A stretch of DNA of 64,000 nucleotides, taken from contig CAKKNE010000001.1 in the NCBI GenBank assembly GCA_918797485.1, forward strand, positions 3,596,001 to 3,660,000. The letters are read 5' to 3'. The notes beneath the pieces were generated by a model. The model did not search any database and had not been told where the DNA came from. It saw only the letters and a program-made list of their open reading frames with translations. Position 1 is the first letter of the stretch; each line of letters begins with the position of its first letter. The position numbers and the translations under genes are program-made. The DNA comes from Pelagomonas calceolata (taxonomy: Eukaryota; Sar; Pelagophyceae; Pelagomonadales; Pelagomonadaceae). This document shows positions 9,244 through 17,983 of this stretch, one piece after another.

Positions 9244-9467
9244 CCAGCGGAGCTCGAGGCCCTTTCACCTTAAATACGCCGTGCTACCACAAGCGGGCAG
9301 CGCAGTCCCAACAGGTAATTGGGGGAGTAGTCTCTAGGACGGCTCCTCGCAGCACACGAGCGCGCGGCGCTCTACGACGTCGCATCGCGCCGAACAAACA
9401 AGTAGCATAACAAGGACACGCCGAGTCCTAGGCGAAGCAAGCTCCGCGCACGCCCGCGGACGTCAAA

Positions 9468-11417
9468 ATGCCTTCGATCGAGGAGCTGGAAGCACGCGCT
9501 GAATGTAAAGTGACGCGGCCCAAGAATTATAAGGAGGCCGACGACGCGGACATCCGCGTGCTGTTCCCCGAGGTCATGAAGAACTGCGGCGACAAGCTCG
9601 CCGAATGTATGTGCGAGGACCACCAGAAGGTCGCCGCACTGGCGGCCACGTGCGTCGGCGCGTCGGACGCGTCGAACTCGTGGCTGCTGCTCGGGCACCA
9701 CAACACGGTCGAGCGCCCGTTCGAGCGTTTTTTTGCCAAGCGCTTCACCGAGGTCCCTTTTTCGCTCTTCGCGGCGGAACGCGACGCCTATTGCCGGCGG
9801 TGGTTGGCCCGCGCGGCAGCGGGCGACGTTACGGCGATTCGCTTAGTGGCGAGGCTCTATCTCGGCCACAAGCAGTGCGCGTGCGAGGCCTCGCAGCAGG
9901 TGATGGCCGCGTGTGGCGAGGACGAAGAGGAGTGCCTCGAAATCTACCGCAACCTCGTCGACACCTTGGGAACCACCATCGTGAACGTCTACGGCGAGGA
10001 GGTCGGCTACGTGCACGTCGGCCTGCTCGAGTTGCTGGCCGGCGACACCGTTCCTCCGAGATGCAGCCAGGCCAAGTCAGAGGCCAGAAACCCCTCGTTC
10101 CCCCACGTGGCCTGGGCCAAGGTGGCGGCCGACCGCAACGCCTTCGCGAAAGAGGTCAATACGGCCGACATCGCGCCCGAGCGGTTGGCGCAGTTCCGGG
10201 TGTCCTATGACACGCCGCTCAGCTCGCTCGTGAAAGTCCTCTCCGTGGCCTGGATCGATGGCAAGCGCACGATCATCGGCTGCGTCGGCGGCGAGCGCAT
10301 CGTCGCCATCCTCCACGCGCACTGTGGTCTCTACAAGGCCCGCGACGAGGCCATCGACCTCTCGAGCGTGGCGGCCTTCGACAAGACGTACGGCCCCATC
10401 CTCGTGCGCACGATGGACAAGGACTCCACGTTACGCTACGGCACCTCGCTTGGATACGAGTTCTCGCCGCCGCACCGCCTCCTCGCCGCGGCCGTCGGTG
10501 CCAAGAACCGCGAAGACTTCAAGGCCGGAACTGACGAGGCGCTCGACCCGAAACTAGTCGACTGCAACGGGTTTCCGGACTGCGAGTCGGCGCTTCGTTT
10601 CTGGCTGTTACAGTTGAGACTGCGGAAGATGCTGAACACGCCGAACGCCGTCCCGGGCAACTTACGTGCGGCCGTCCTGGCGTATTCCAAGCTCGACATT
10701 AAGTGGGCCACAAGCAAAATCGACGGTGTTACCGTCCGCCCGCTCCTCGACTACAAGAACAGCAAGAAAATTAAACAACAAGGCGGATCCGCCGACGCGC
10801 AGAAGGCGGCCGACTTCATCGAGTGCCAGTACTTGCTGTCGAACGTGGACGCGTACAGCGAGGCCTTACCATTGGCGCTGCGGGCGGCGACGTACCTCGA
10901 AGACGCCTCGGAGGGGCGCTACGACATCACCGAGGACGACCTCAAGGCCTACATCGCGGAGCGCCAGCTCGACGCGGACCGGGCCATGTTCGACTTCGAG
11001 CGCGAGAACATTCTGGGGCGGTCGCCGCGCCTGCGTCTCGCGGCGCTGCTGCGGTATTCGTCGATTCTCACGAAGGTCCAGCTGGAAGATCTCGTGAAAG
11101 ACGTCGAGTGCCTCGAGCGGACCTGGTCTGGGGCGAAGAAAAAAGGTCATAATGACGCCCCCAGCGTTAGTGCGAAGGTCCAGGCCCAGCTCCGTGCGGC
11201 GCTCGCCGAGCTCCCGGAGTCGGATCCGCCCGACCCCAACTGCCCCGTCGGCGCGCGCGTCAAGGTCGAGTTCGATGAGGACGACGCGGCCCCCGAGTTC
11301 GGCTACATCGTCGAATGCCGCGACGACAAGTACTACATCGTCTTCGACGACTACGACGCCGATGACTGGTACGAGCTCGACGAGGGCGGCCTCACGGTCC
11401 TGGGGGCCTCTGAGTGA
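9468..11417 (+). CDS. Unknown 649-residue protein with C-terminal Tudor/SH3-like module
   Basis: The protein is mostly unrecognised and looks globular and soluble. The C-terminal 55 residues start at GARVKVEFDE and include GYIVECRDDKYYIVFDDYD and WYELDEGGL. This is a small beta-barrel of the Tudor/SH3 type, as found in proteins that read modified histones or other ligands. Several Cys pairs occur in the first 160 residues (for example ECMCEDH and KQCACEASQQ) but do not form a clear zinc finger. The ATG at 9468 follows a CTAG-motif by 225 bp. Function is not assigned. Confidence 0.7.
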   Translation: MPSIEELEARAECKVTRPKNYKEADDADIRVLFPEVMKNCGDKLAECMCEDHQKVAALAATCVGASDASNSWLLLGHHNTVERPFERFFAKRFTEVPFSLFAAERDAYCRRWLARAAAGDVTAIRLVARLYLGHKQCACEASQQVMAACGEDEEECLEIYRNLVDTLGTTIVNVYGEEVGYVHVGLLELLAGDTVPPRCSQAKSEARNPSFPHVAWAKVAADRNAFAKEVNTADIAPERLAQFRVSYDTPLSSLVKVLSVAWIDGKRTIIGCVGGERIVAILHAHCGLYKARDEAIDLSSVAAFDKTYGPILVRTMDKDSTLRYGTSLGYEFSPPHRLLAAAVGAKNREDFKAGTDEALDPKLVDCNGFPDCESALRFWLLQLRLRKMLNTPNAVPGNLRAAVLAYSKLDIKWATSKIDGVTVRPLLDYKNSKKIKQQGGSADAQKAADFIECQYLLSNVDAYSEALPLALRAATYLEDASEGRYDITEDDLKAYIAERQLDADRAMFDFERENILGRSPRLRLAALLRYSSILTKVQLEDLVKDVECLERTWSGAKKKGHNDAPSVSAKVQAQLRAALAELPESDPPDPNCPVGARVKVEFDEDDAAPEFGYIVECRDDKYYIVFDDYDADDWYELDEGGLTVLGASE

Positions 11418-11489
11418 GTATTGGCGGTTTTCGCCAATGGAATCAAGACTCCGAGTCGGACGTCTACATCGAGCCGTTGGCTAGTTTCC

Positions 11490-13169
11490 TTAAAAACACA
11501 ACATTAGAATCGCCGCGGCGGCCCGTTCGAGAGCCTCGGGCGCGACGGGAAATGTCGGCGCCCCTTCTTCGTCGCTGGCCGTCGCGTAGAGTCGCGTCGA
11601 CGGGCGTCCGCGCCCGCGCTTTGGCGTCGGCGCCGGCGCCGCGGCGTAGAGCGCCCCACCCCGCTTCGTCGTCGCCGCCGGCGCAGGCGCCGCCGACGCC
11701 TCGCGCAAAAGCGTCAGGTCGTCGTGCGCCGCCAGGAAGGTGCTAATGTCGTCGCAGAGCACGCCCATGGGCGAATCCGGCGCCGCGTTGCGGAACGCGT
11801 CGGTCGCCGGGTCGTCGAGGCGCGACCGGCCCACGAGCAGGCCGTGGACGCGGAGCCCGCGCGCCGCGCGGAGCCGGTCCAGCGCGGACAACGTCCCCTC
11901 ATCCGCCGGCGGGTCGAGGAGCTCGCCGTCGGACACGAGCAAAATGTCCGCGTCGGCGAGCTCCGAGCTGCCCTCCTCGCCGCGCTCGATCGCCGCGACG
12001 GCCCGGCGGAGCGGACCGACGACGTCGGTGCCGCCGCCGAAGCCCCGCTCGAGGAAGTCCAGCAGCCGGTCGACGTCCGCCGCCGTCGCTCCGACGCCCG
12101 GACACCGGACCTCGGCCAACTCGTCCGCCGCGCCGAAGGCCAGCACCAATCCGCTTCGCTTCTGCGCCGCCGCCACGCGGCACGCCGCCAGCGCGACCGC
12201 CTTCGCCACCGCCTCCCGGCCGCCGGCCATGGAGTAGGACGTGTCCACGCAGACGACGAGCGGCCCGCGCCGGCCGCGCGGCAGCACGGCGCGCCTCCTG
12301 GCAAAAACTGACCGCGCCTCGTCCAACCCGGCCGGCGCCGCCTCGACGAGCGTCCGCGACGCGTACTTCGCGCGGAAGAGCCGCTCGGCGTCGCCGTCGG
12401 CGACGAGCAGCAGCCGATCGTGGGCTGCTAAACTGGCGACATCACGTCCGAGCGTCGCGCCGTCGACGCCGTCGCGGGCGCCCGAAGACGCGTCGCAGGC
12501 GCCCACCGAACCCGCGGAGGACGGCCGCCGCGTCGAGCCCTGGCGCGGCCGGCCGTCCTCCGCCGTCGTGCGCCGGCCCAGCGACTCGAGGAGCGGGACG
12601 AGCTCGCGGATGTCCCGCAGCTTCTTCGCCAACGCGTCGAGCGTGGCGAAGCTGCCGGCGCGGCGCGCGAACCTGCCGCGGCTACCTTGTGACGCCGCGG
12701 TGCCCATCCAGGCCGCGATCTCGTCGTCCAGCAACGCGTCGATGACGGGCCCCGCGGCATCGCCGTAGACGGCCTCGACGGCGCTGACTGCGGCGACCGT
12801 CGGCGCCAGGGGTGGCTCTACGTGCTCTTCGTCTGTTGTTGTCGTGGCAGCATCAATGAGGGCCAGCAAAGCAAGATCGGCCAGTCGATGGTGTCTCCCA
12901 ACCACGCGCGCGACGGGCCCGAATGCTACGAGGCACGCCGCGCGCGTCGGCTTGTCGGGCCACGTCACCTCGTCGAGCGTTTCGTCGGGGACGCGTCCTT
13001 CCAGGAAGCACTGCCGCCAGAGCGCTGCGCCGCTCACGGCATTTTGCAGCGTGTCTAGCGTAGCACGCTTCGCTATCGATTGTTGAACTGCTGGCGCCAG
13101 TGCTTGCAGGCTGAGCGTTTGCAGTGCGGAGCAGCACGTGAGCAGGAGCGCGCGCATGAGTGCACGCAT
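11490..13169 (-). CDS. VWA-domain protein, ViaA/CoxE-like
   Basis: This 559-residue protein has a C-terminal von Willebrand A domain. The metal-ion-dependent adhesion site is visible as DTSYS at about residues 309-313, GGGTD near 380 and LLVSDGE near 412. GGTD and SDG at these positions, and an all-helical N-terminal half, match ViaA/CoxE-type VWA proteins that partner MoxR ATPases. The ATG at 13169 was chosen because the upstream start codon would be TTG. The N-terminus (MRALMRALLLTCCSALQTLSL) looks like a targeting or signal sequence. The end (PTFPVAPEALERAAAAILMLCF) resembles the MoxR protein's own phrase YPIAPEDLERAAAALE. A RavA-like ATPase lies 4.7 kb away on the same strand. Confidence 0.8.
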   Translation of the reverse strand: MRALMRALLLTCCSALQTLSLQALAPAVQQSIAKRATLDTLQNAVSGAALWRQCFLEGRVPDETLDEVTWPDKPTRAACLVAFGPVARVVGRHHRLADLALLALIDAATTTTDEEHVEPPLAPTVAAVSAVEAVYGDAAGPVIDALLDDEIAAWMGTAASQGSRGRFARRAGSFATLDALAKKLRDIRELVPLLESLGRRTTAEDGRPRQGSTRRPSSAGSVGACDASSGARDGVDGATLGRDVASLAAHDRLLLVADGDAERLFRAKYASRTLVEAAPAGLDEARSVFARRRAVLPRGRRGPLVVCVDTSYSMAGGREAVAKAVALAACRVAAAQKRSGLVLAFGAADELAEVRCPGVGATAADVDRLLDFLERGFGGGTDVVGPLRRAVAAIERGEEGSSELADADILLVSDGELLDPPADEGTLSALDRLRAARGLRVHGLLVGRSRLDDPATDAFRNAAPDSPMGVLCDDISTFLAAHDDLTLLREASAAPAPAATTKRGGALYAAAPAPTPKRGRGRPSTRLYATASDEEGAPTFPVAPEALERAAAAILMLCF

Positions 13170-13519
13170 GAGTGCTAGCTCCAATTAGTCTGCCTCTGAG
13201 GTATATCGATGTGGACTGCCACGATGCCACGATTGCAGCAGCCTGCACGCTGAGCTAGCGGCGTAAGACACTAGGAAGCAAGCCAGTTCCACATCCTGAT
13301 GGGGGGCGTCCCAAAAAAAAGGGGGGGGCGTGCGAGTCCATGCGACTCAGCCCTTGCGTCCTAGTCCAGCCGGACGGGTGGGCCCGGGGGGAGCGGGAGG
13401 GGTACGGGGAACCCTGCGACGTAACTAGCCTCAGCCTCAGCAAGCTGGTCGTAGCACCGTAAAAACGTGGCGAGACAAGCAGCGGATTGTTTGCGAGTCG
13501 TAGTCATTATCAACAACAG
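13170..13519. other. Intergenic region with homopolymer tracts
   Basis: The spacer separates two minus-strand genes. It holds the CTAG motif at 13255-13274, an A8-G8 run around 13313-13328, and a G-rich stretch at about 13380-13410. No gene is seen. Confidence 0.5.
13255..13274 (-). promoter_or_regulatory. Intergenic CTAG-motif, copy 5
   Basis: On the minus strand it reads CTAGTGTCTTAC-G-CCGCTAG. It lies 85 bp upstream of the VWA gene start at 13169 and points toward it. Confidence 0.6.
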
Positions 13520-16500
13520 TTAGGAATCCTCCCCCTCGGCGTCGACGTCGACGCGCCGCCACACCGTCCCCCGCGCGTGCAGCGAGAGCTTGTATTTGGG
13601 ATGGACGTGCTTGGGCCGCCGGTCCGTCTCATCCACGCGCTCGAAGGCGTTCTCCTGGTCGCCGGCGAGGCGCACGAGCGACCGCAGCTCGGCGTAGACG
13701 TGGTACGCCGGAAGCGAGGTCGACGACCGGCGCTTTTTCTTCTTGTCCGGGAACGGGCCGCGGAGCGACGCCACGATGCAGCGGTCGCCGGCGCCGTCGA
13801 CCTCGAGGGTCGTGTCCTTCTGCCAGATGATCTCAACCGTGTCGCCCTCGGCGGGAAACATGGCGGCGAGCTCGGCGCCGGTGGGCGACGCCGGCGGCGC
13901 GCGCTCGGCGAGCGAGAACCTCGTCGGCTCCGGCGCCGGTATCGGCGCCGGCGAGAAGAAGGGCTCGCGGGGCGCCGGCTTCGGCGAGAAGTGCTCGCGG
14001 ACGGATGCGGGCGGCGCGGGCGCCGGCTTCGGCGCCGGGGCCCGCCGCGGCGCGCGGCCGCTCTCCTCCGTCACGACGGAGGCGGTGCCGTCGGCCTCGG
14101 GCGCGGGCGCCATGGCCGCGTCGTCCTGCGTCTCGTCCAGCACGATGATCTCGGCCGCCGCCGGCGCTCGCCGTCCCGACGTCGTGACGCGGTTCGCCGC
14201 CCGAGACGGCGTCGGCCAGCCGTTGTCGTCGTCGTCGTCGTCGTCGTCCTCGTCGTCCCGGGGGCGCTTCCCCGCGGGCTTGGGCGTTGGCCGCGACGCC
14301 GGCGCCCTCTCTAACCACTCGTCGTCGTCGTCGTCGTCTGGCCGCGGCGAAGGCTTGGTAGGCTGCGGCGACGGAGCCGGCGCGGGCTGCCGACCGACCA
14401 CGTCCCAGGCCGCCGGCGGCGGCGCTGCGCAGACCGCGAGGTGCCGCCTGAGCGCCGGCAGGTTGCGCTCCGAACTACCGCAGCGGTGGCACGCGAGCGC
14501 CTCGTCGTTGGAGCCTCTCAGCGCGTCCGCGAGCGCGCCGTTCTCAATCGCCCGTTCCACGACCGACGCGTCGACGAAGCGGTCCGTCGCGAACGAGAGG
14601 AAGTGCTTCTTTTGCTTGATGAATTCCGAGTCGAGGTCGACGGAAATGACGTGGACGTGGAGGGGCTCGAGCGACGGCCGCGCGTGGTAGCCGACGCGGC
14701 AGGGCGTCCCCAGCGCTTCCGCCGCCGCGCGGCAGAACGCGTGCAACTTTTGGAGAGCGGGCAGGTGCTCGCGGCGGAGGTCGCGGACGCTCGCCACACG
14801 ACTTAGAGCCGTCCCGGGCGCCGCGAGCCCGAGCAGGTGCCGCCGCGCCTTCGGGTAGCCGTCGTAGACTAAACGGCCGTCGCGACTCGAGGCGTAGGCG
14901 AGGCTCGCGTGCGGCGGCCGCAGCGCGCGCTTCCAGTCATGTGATCGCGGCGGCACGCCGGGGAACGCGTAGGCCGGGAAGGCGACCGCATCTTCATCAT
15001 CATCTGACGAGTCCGAGAGGATGTCGCGCTTCTTTTTACGTCGCTTCGGCGCGGGCGCCTCGGGCTGGGTCTCGTCGACCGCGATGACGTCGGGCGGCGC
15101 CGGCGCCGGCGCTACAGCGGGCTCGGGCTCGGGCGGCGGCGCCAGCGCTGCGGGTGCGGGCGCCGGCGCTGCGGGTGCTGGCGGCGGCGCCGGTGCGGGC
15201 GCCGCCGCGCGGCGCACGGCCCTCTGTTTAGCGAGCCGGCGCCGCTGGGCCACGGGCAGGAGCGCGTCGAGCCGCGTGAGTACGTCGCGGAACCAGGCCG
15301 GCGTGCAGGCGAGCCGCTCCCAGAACGCCACGAAGAAGACGACGCGGCCGTGGTCGATGCTCGGTAGCACGAGGTCGCCGCGCGCCTCGGACCGGTCGCA
15401 GACGAGCTCGAGGGCGCGGCGCCACATGCCCAGCGGCCCGCGCTCGAGCAGCACCGGCGCGAGCTCCTCCGTGACGCACGTCTCGGGCGGCGGCTCGCTC
15501 GCGCCGCAGAGTTCCGTCGGGAAGGCCCACCAGGCCCAGTGGGACCGCTTCTCGCCGTGGGCCTCGAGCTCCTCCACGATCCGCGGCAGCTCCGCCGCCT
15601 GGCGCTCGAGGAGCGCGCGGAGGCGCGGGTCCTCGATGTCCGCGAAGGGGTCCTCGTCCGTGTACGTCTCCGGGTACGTCTCCGCGGGCCACGGCGCCGG
15701 CGCCGGGGCCGCCTCGTCCTGCTGCGTCCAATCGAAGGGCGCGCGCGGCTCCGGCGCCGGAAACGCGTCCTCGCCCTGCGTCTGCGAGTCCAGGGCGACG
15801 ACCTCGAAGGGCGGCAGCTCCGCGCTCGGAGTCCGCGGCTCCGGCGCCGGGAACTCGTCCGGCGGTGGAGCGGCCTCGTTTTGCGTCTGCGAGTCGACGG
15901 GCACGAGCTCGAAGGGCGGCAGCTGAGGCTCGGGCGCCGGGAAGTCGCGCGGCGGCGCGAGCTCGTCCTGCGTCTGCGTGTCAACGTAGTCGAGGCCGAA
16001 CTCGACTTGATCCGAGGCCACGCGCGGCGCGGGCGCGGGGAAGTCCGCGGGCGCCGGCGCCGGCACTGCGACAGGCTCAAAGGCCGGCGACTCCTCCATC
16101 CCAGAAGCAGGGTGCCGCCCTTCGAAGAACTCGACCTCGGTGTGAAACGCGAGGCCGTTCGCCTCGGCGAAGCGCCGGTCGTCGCGCTCCCTGCCGCCGC
16201 CGCCGCCGAGGTCGCCGACGTACGTGTGGGCTTCACCTGTAACACCGAGCGCCTTTTGGACCGCGCGCCACATGCCCGTCGGCGCGTTTGGGCCTCTTTT
16301 ATGGCAGTCGCCTTCTTTATTTGTTAAAGCGATCACAACCAACAAAGGAATGTCCTCACCTAGCGATTCGGCGAAGGCCTCGAGCCGCCGCAGCTTGGCG
16401 CCTAAATGCGCGGCGCGCTTCTCCGCTTGCCAGTTCGCCGTATGTGCTATTGATTCGTTCGTCGCTATATATAAAGCGGCGCCGGAGTCGTGGAGGCGCC

Positions 16501-17983
16501 TTAGCACCTCGACCTGGTGCGCGTAGCGCTCGACGTGGGCGACGTGCTTGGAACCGTGCGTCCTTACTGACAACGTCCCGTCAAAATCAAAACCGTAGGT
16601 CACGGTCGCCTGTCGAGGCGCCCCGTGGAATTGACAACCCATGAGCTGGCCGTCTGAGGAAGCGCGCCACGGGTCCTGTAGTGCGATACCGAGGGCCTCG
16701 TCTTGCGTGAGCGGCCACCGCGAATCATCGCTGGGAGCGTCGGGGTCGACGAGCTCGAACTCGGGAGGTGGAGGGGCCGTGTGCGTCACGACGGGGATGT
16801 CCCTGGTCCTGATCTCCGCGCGCATGGCGGCCTCATCTAGCATCCGTCGTCCCGCGGCGGTCGCCGCGCGGAAGGCCGCCGTCTTTTCGATGACCATGGC
16901 GCCGTCTGAACTCAGATCGCCACACACAACAAACTCCGCGCTCTCGACCTTGTCAATAATGGAAGCGCCGGCGTCGGCGACCTCGTTTCGTATGGAATCG
17001 GATACGTCTCCAATAAAGGCGACGCGCACGTCGCGCAGAGGTTGCCGGGAAGGTATGTCCGCGACGACGCGCGCGGACTCGTAGGGCGCGGCGACGACCT
17101 TGACGACGACCGACCGCGCTCGACACGAGCCGTGGCCCCCGAACTCGCGGCCCGCGGCCTTCATCTTGCCCGTCTCCTGCGCGAGGTCGTCGCCCCGCCC
17201 GTTCGCGCGATATAACGAGACGTGGTACTGCTTGCTGTTCTTGAGCTTGACGGTGGATGGCATCTCGAGGTCGCAGGCCAGGTCGTATAACGGCGCCGCC
17301 TCTTCCATTCCAAACCCGAGCGCGAGGCAGCGGTCCCAGGGCTTCGGCGGACCGTACTGGATGCGCGATAATGTTGGTACGGACGACCTTAATCTAATTT
17401 GTGAGGCCTCGCGTCCCGTACATCTACCTTCAGCTAATGTAATATGGAGGTGCTCCTCGGGGAAGCGGCACTGTTCTCTCACTTCTTCGGCGCAGGCGTC
17501 TCCGACAACCCTTCGGTACTCGACCGCATCGCTATCACCCCGATCGACCATCAACAGTACACAAAACCGCTGTTCTTCGTCCTGGGACATCGGCGTCTCC
17601 ACTGAACACGCGAGCTCCTGCGAGTCCGGCACGGCCCACTCATGATCTTGGATCGAGGCGAGGGGGCCCTGGGCGCCGTTCGCCAGGGACGACGCGAGCC
17701 AGGCCTCGTGCACGAGTGATGCCCTCGGACAGTCTTGATGCACGCGAAACGCGAGCGGCGGGTCCGGGCCCACGCAGCTGATCACATAAGATGCATCTGT
17801 ATGAGCTTCCAGCGCCCCTTGCATGCACTGGCCCCTTTGCAGTGCTACAAACGACGCGGTCCCGACCTTCGTCTCCCACAGAGCTCTTTGCGGCTTCGCG
17901 GCGCCTATCACCACAATTTTCAGAGAGGCGAAGCGCGGCTGGCCCTGTTTCGGCGCGTCGGCCTTCTTCTTCTTCTTCGCCAT
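13520..17983 (-). CDS. Multi-domain DNA-end-processing protein: BRCT, 2H phosphoesterase, BRCT, PNKP phosphatase, aprataxin HIT, zinc finger
   Basis: The protein has 1487 residues. A BRCT-like domain spans about 20-118. A 2H phosphoesterase follows, with its two motifs H180-I-T-L and H254-V-S-L. A second BRCT-like domain is at about 316-395. A PNKP-type 3' phosphatase spans about 455-625, with DFDGT at 466-470 and a late GD at 590. A DUF1810-like segment (EKRSHWAWWAFP) lies at about 790-905. An aprataxin-like HIT domain spans about 1015-1150, with YPKARRH, RVGYHARPS and HVHVIS; the first His of the HxHxH triad is Pro (P1107). A C2HC finger is at 1165-1185. The linkers carry repeated DSQTQ/DETQ phrases. 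This fits repair of blocked DNA ends. I see no polynucleotide kinase P-loop. Domain calls are by eye; the fusion lies in one uninterrupted frame. Confidence 0.85.
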   Translation of the reverse strand: MAKKKKKADAPKQGQPRFASLKIVVIGAAKPQRALWETKVGTASFVALQRGQCMQGALEAHTDASYVISCVGPDPPLAFRVHQDCPRASLVHEAWLASSLANGAQGPLASIQDHEWAVPDSQELACSVETPMSQDEEQRFCVLLMVDRGDSDAVEYRRVVGDACAEEVREQCRFPEEHLHITLAEGRCTGREASQIRLRSSVPTLSRIQYGPPKPWDRCLALGFGMEEAAPLYDLACDLEMPSTVKLKNSKQYHVSLYRANGRGDDLAQETGKMKAAGREFGGHGSCRARSVVVKVVAAPYESARVVADIPSRQPLRDVRVAFIGDVSDSIRNEVADAGASIIDKVESAEFVVCGDLSSDGAMVIEKTAAFRAATAAGRRMLDEAAMRAEIRTRDIPVVTHTAPPPPEFELVDPDAPSDDSRWPLTQDEALGIALQDPWRASSDGQLMGCQFHGAPRQATVTYGFDFDGTLSVRTHGSKHVAHVERYAHQVEVLRRLHDSGAALYIATNESIAHTANWQAEKRAAHLGAKLRRLEAFAESLGEDIPLLVVIALTNKEGDCHKRGPNAPTGMWRAVQKALGVTGEAHTYVGDLGGGGGRERDDRRFAEANGLAFHTEVEFFEGRHPASGMEESPAFEPVAVPAPAPADFPAPAPRVASDQVEFGLDYVDTQTQDELAPPRDFPAPEPQLPPFELVPVDSQTQNEAAPPPDEFPAPEPRTPSAELPPFEVVALDSQTQGEDAFPAPEPRAPFDWTQQDEAAPAPAPWPAETYPETYTDEDPFADIEDPRLRALLERQAAELPRIVEELEAHGEKRSHWAWWAFPTELCGASEPPPETCVTEELAPVLLERGPLGMWRRALELVCDRSEARGDLVLPSIDHGRVVFFVAFWERLACTPAWFRDVLTRLDALLPVAQRRRLAKQRAVRRAAAPAPAPPPAPAAPAPAPAALAPPPEPEPAVAPAPAPPDVIAVDETQPEAPAPKRRKKKRDILSDSSDDDEDAVAFPAYAFPGVPPRSHDWKRALRPPHASLAYASSRDGRLVYDGYPKARRHLLGLAAPGTALSRVASVRDLRREHLPALQKLHAFCRAAAEALGTPCRVGYHARPSLEPLHVHVISVDLDSEFIKQKKHFLSFATDRFVDASVVERAIENGALADALRGSNDEALACHRCGSSERNLPALRRHLAVCAAPPPAAWDVVGRQPAPAPSPQPTKPSPRPDDDDDDEWLERAPASRPTPKPAGKRPRDDEDDDDDDDDNGWPTPSRAANRVTTSGRRAPAAAEIIVLDETQDDAAMAPAPEADGTASVVTEESGRAPRRAPAPKPAPAPPASVREHFSPKPAPREPFFSPAPIPAPEPTRFSLAERAPPASPTGAELAAMFPAEGDTVEIIWQKDTTLEVDGAGDRCIVASLRGPFPDKKKKRRSSTSLPAYHVYAELRSLVRLAGDQENAFERVDETDRRPKHVHPKYKLSLHARGTVWRRVDVDAEGEDS

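Larger units (their letters stand above)
8527..9467. other. Long intergenic region with degenerate tandem repeat
   Basis: No gene is supported in these 940 bp. A degenerate unit of roughly 130 bp occurs at about 8575-8690 and again at about 8715-8815, with shared phrases such as CAGCTCGTT, GGACGGCTC and GAGCGCTCG. A third partial trace (GGTAAGTCAATAGTAGCC) lies at about 9110. An AT-rich segment with a perfect palindrome lies at 8820-8920, and the CTAG motif at 9222-9243. The minus frame 8540-8824 is open, but its translation only mirrors the repeat. Confidence 0.5.

Noticed and set aside
14215-14340. GTC/GAC trinucleotide tracts as a microsatellite locus
   Set aside because: They encode poly-Asp stretches in the end-processing protein and similar tracts occur in many genes here.
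13487-16327. Several long plus-strand frames opposite the end-processing gene
   Set aside because: They are Arg- or Ser-rich mirror frames of a protein with clear conserved domains on the minus strand.
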